Below are positions 61,817 through 64,000 of a stretch of 64,000 bases of DNA, in pieces. Below the pieces are notes generated by a model, which was given only the letters and a program-made list of their open reading frames with translations, ran no database searches and had not been told where the DNA came from. The first letter of the stretch is position 1; every line of letters starts with the position of its first letter. This DNA comes from Skeletonema tropicum (taxonomy: Eukaryota > Bacillariophyta > Thalassiosirophyceae > Thalassiosirales > Thalassiosiraceae), in assembly GCA_037178625.1 (NCBI GenBank), contig CM074127.1:2108001-2172000 (forward strand), given 5' to 3'. Made by a program: the position numbers and the translations under genes.

Positions 61817-64000
61817 CTATGTTTGTGGATCCTTATCAATTTTGGCATCGTCCTTTGGATCTTCTGTTATCCCAATAGCAGCTAATATTTGGGCAGCAAT
61901 TTGTGCAGTGAAAAATCCTATCGCTTGTGAAATCCTTATCAACTGTTGCGACCATGTCTCGTCAATTGTGACAGCAGAGTATTCGGTAGATTCATAAAGC
62001 TCTGTGCAAAGAAGGAAACGTCACAAATTGTTATGTAGGACAAGGATGAAGTGAGACAGGAAAACAACAAACTTCCATTGACACTGCAAGATTGAACAGA
62101 TTCTTACCTAATAAATTCTGGCGACGTTCGGTGAAGCAGCTGGGGAAGAAGTCAGGAAACACACGCTGAATAGCTCCAAAGACGAGCACGTGCCCGATTG
62201 GTGACAATGGAATCAGTAGGATGATCACAACTGGTACGAATGTGATTGTGTCTTTGATGGTACGCCTGGAACGAAGGTAAGAAGGAAAGTTAAGGGAATT
62301 TGAATGAGCTCAATTAAATCCCAAATATAGCTGTGGAAAGACTATCTCCTCACCTCAGAGTCCGCACTTCTCTTGGCTTCAAGGTGTAACCCTGAAGCGC
62401 TCGGCCAATCAGGCTTAAACAAAATACAATGTCATCCCAAAACAATCTAGTCCCCTTAACATAAAAGACAAAGCCCTTCTTCGTCTTCTCGCCAATGTCT
62501 TTCAACCAAACTTGAATCGCCTCAGAGTCAAAAGTTAAACCGGTGACATAGTAGTCTATTCCCAGTCTTCTCTTGAAATCTGTTACTTGATCCGCAACTG
62601 GTTCAAGCATCATTTGTTAACACGCGAGTGAGTGATGACGATTGGAACAGATAAGACTGGCAGCAACACAAGACAATTTAAGGAAACATCATGACTTACC
62701 TACAGCTAGCACGTCTGAATCCAGACTTTCACCAATCTCCATCTGACGATTAAAACTTTCAACTTGCGATTCAAGAAGACCAAACTCAGCAACGTTAAGC
62801 CGATCCTGAAGGGGGATGTAACCTTTCGTAGCTGTATTGCCCAATTCAGCATCGAGATAAGTATAGAGTCGCTCCAATTCGTAGTTTAATGTGTGAAAAG
62901 TAACTTCTCCTGCTTTGGCATCAAGTTCATCAGAAGATGCACGAATCTTTAAACGCAGAGATGGATTTATCGTGGCAAGATTTACGTTAGCAACCGCCTG
63001 CCCTGCGCTGATGGCTTGATGAGTTATTGTAACAAGAATGTCACAGATACTGTTAGAATAGGAAGGAAAAAATGAAAGGATGAACACAGCGAAGCGGGCA
63101 AACTTACCGGAATTAAGCAATTTCGTGTGCTCGATTTCCAATCTTTCCAGCTCCAGCTTCTCTCGCTCCAGCTGTTCCCTCTTCTTTCGGATGGCGTCAG
63201 TGTCTACAATCTTCGCCGTGACGACCTTATTTTCTTTGTGAAATTCATCTCCTGGTGACATTAAGTCTTCTCCTTCCATTGCTTTGTTTTCCGGGTCTTG
63301 CCCATTGATACGTGACCACACTGCACTGCCAAACTTTTTCAATGCCTCTCGATCCTGCAGAGCGCCATCCCAATCAATTGTACCGTCGTCACGAACATAG
63401 AGACTTGGATCAAACGCTGATTTCGACGTTCCATTGCTGCTACCAGGTTGCTGGCCTATTGTTGAAGAATAGTCTTCTGATAATTGTGAGCGAATATCAT
63501 CAATGGCTCCCATGCCCTCCCCATCTCCACCCCCTTCAATCCCATTCAATTCAGATCCTTCGATGAAACTAATCAACCTTCCTCTTGTAGCAATGAGTCG
63601 TTCCAACAGTGCTTCCCTTTGATCTGTGTTGTACACCACACTTCCCATGCCAATATTTTCAGCAAGTGTATAGCACATGTTTTGAATAGTTGTGTTTCCT
63701 TCACTTCCATGCATCCGCCGTTCAATAACATGACATGTTTGGTTCATCTGTTTTGAAATTTCTTCGCTCGTTACAACGCACATTTCTTCAATGCGAGCAT
63801 CAAGTTTGTTGAGTACATTTTCAAAGTCTACAGCTCGTTTGCGGTTGGATTGGTTCTCCCCGGTAGAAGATGAAGTTGTTCGATCTTCCACAGTCAGACT
63901 AGATGCAAACTCGGCAGCAGTGAGATCTTCAAGTGCTTCGCGAACCCACATGCGATCTTTTAGTTGGCGTAGTTTGGATGCCTGAGACGGAGGTGGTTTG
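61817..64000 (-). CDS. LETM1-like protein (5' end beyond window)
   Basis: Five exons are visible: >64000-63108, 63014 (or 63002)-62700, 62597-62354, 62265-62108 and 62001-61817. All junctions are GT-AG with consistent phases. The frame is open at the window edge ('KLRQLKDRMWVREALEDLTAAEF'), so the N-terminus is missing. The N-terminal part is helical, with a coiled coil 'RKKREQLEREKLELERLEIEH'. Splicing exons 3-5 yields the LETM1-like core: 'GYTLKPREVRTLR'+'RTIKDTITFVPVVIILLIPLSPIGHVLVFGAIQRVFPDFFPSCFTERRQNLL'+'ELYEST'. The 'PSCFTERR' end matches the membrane-spanning LETM1 region. LETM1 proteins act in inner mitochondrial (and, in plants, plastid) membranes in K+/Ca2+-H+ exchange and translation. 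The first visible intron is stop-free and a multiple of three, with two possible acceptors. Confidence 0.87.

Overview
The window is a stretch of nuclear genome from a photosynthetic stramenopile, most likely a centric diatom. Many genes are interrupted by short GT-AG introns (about 65-190 nt). Several predicted proteins start with a signal peptide followed by a diatom-type plastid transit motif: NAFAP in porphobilinogen synthase, CAFRP in the HAT/TPR protein and NSFSF in the one-helix protein. The gene content is typically eukaryotic: anaphase-promoting complex, KDEL receptor, RNase P p30, PRC2 subunits, a PHD-bromodomain protein and an OSCA channel. No RNA genes, CRISPR arrays or bacterial-type operons were seen. 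All exon boundaries are my own reading of splice signals plus reading-frame continuity.

Region by region. 0-12.5 kb: a partial membrane-anchored protein, an OSCA/TMEM63-type mechanosensitive channel, APC10, a myristoylated ankyrin/armadillo-like protein, a short-chain dehydrogenase and a bZIP factor. 13-16.3 kb: a head-to-head pair encoding an E(z)-type histone H3K27 methyltransferase and a short VEFS-box (Su(z)12-like) protein, two core subunits of Polycomb repressive complex 2. 16.5-25 kb: a class A FAD monooxygenase, a WSD-type acyltransferase, a degenerate ~190-bp tandem repeat array, an unrecognised 604-residue protein and a cyclin. 25-31 kb: the repeat-rich part. It holds a perfect 50-bp hairpin, an apparently intact hAT transposon with 8-bp target duplications and an open two-exon transposase, and arrays of palindromic and AAGTGTCTACC-type motifs.

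31-47.4 kb: a compact gene block with a kynurenine-type aminotransferase, RNase P p30, an MFSD1-like transporter, very-long-chain 3-ketoacyl-CoA reductase, plastid porphobilinogen synthase, an LLPH/DUF2423-like basic protein, an HCF107/Mbb1-like HAT protein and a large PHD-bromodomain protein. 47.4-55.7 kb: DUF819 membrane protein, a one-helix chlorophyll-binding-type protein and the KDEL receptor. Between them lie three non-coding elements: a TA-flanked MITE, a ~0.8-kb imperfect palindrome and a 703-bp Mutator-like element with 118-bp inverted repeats and a 10-bp target duplication. 55.7-64 kb: a coiled-coil protein, a membrane-anchored papain-family protease and the 3' part of a LETM1-like gene that runs off the window.

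Functionally the genes are mostly independent housekeeping loci. The clearest functional pairing is the divergent PRC2 couple. Several short divergent intergenic regions (for example 3-ketoacyl-CoA reductase with porphobilinogen synthase) may hold shared promoters. The 'undescribed' content lies in the mobile and palindromic DNA and in two stop-free introns whose length is a multiple of three.
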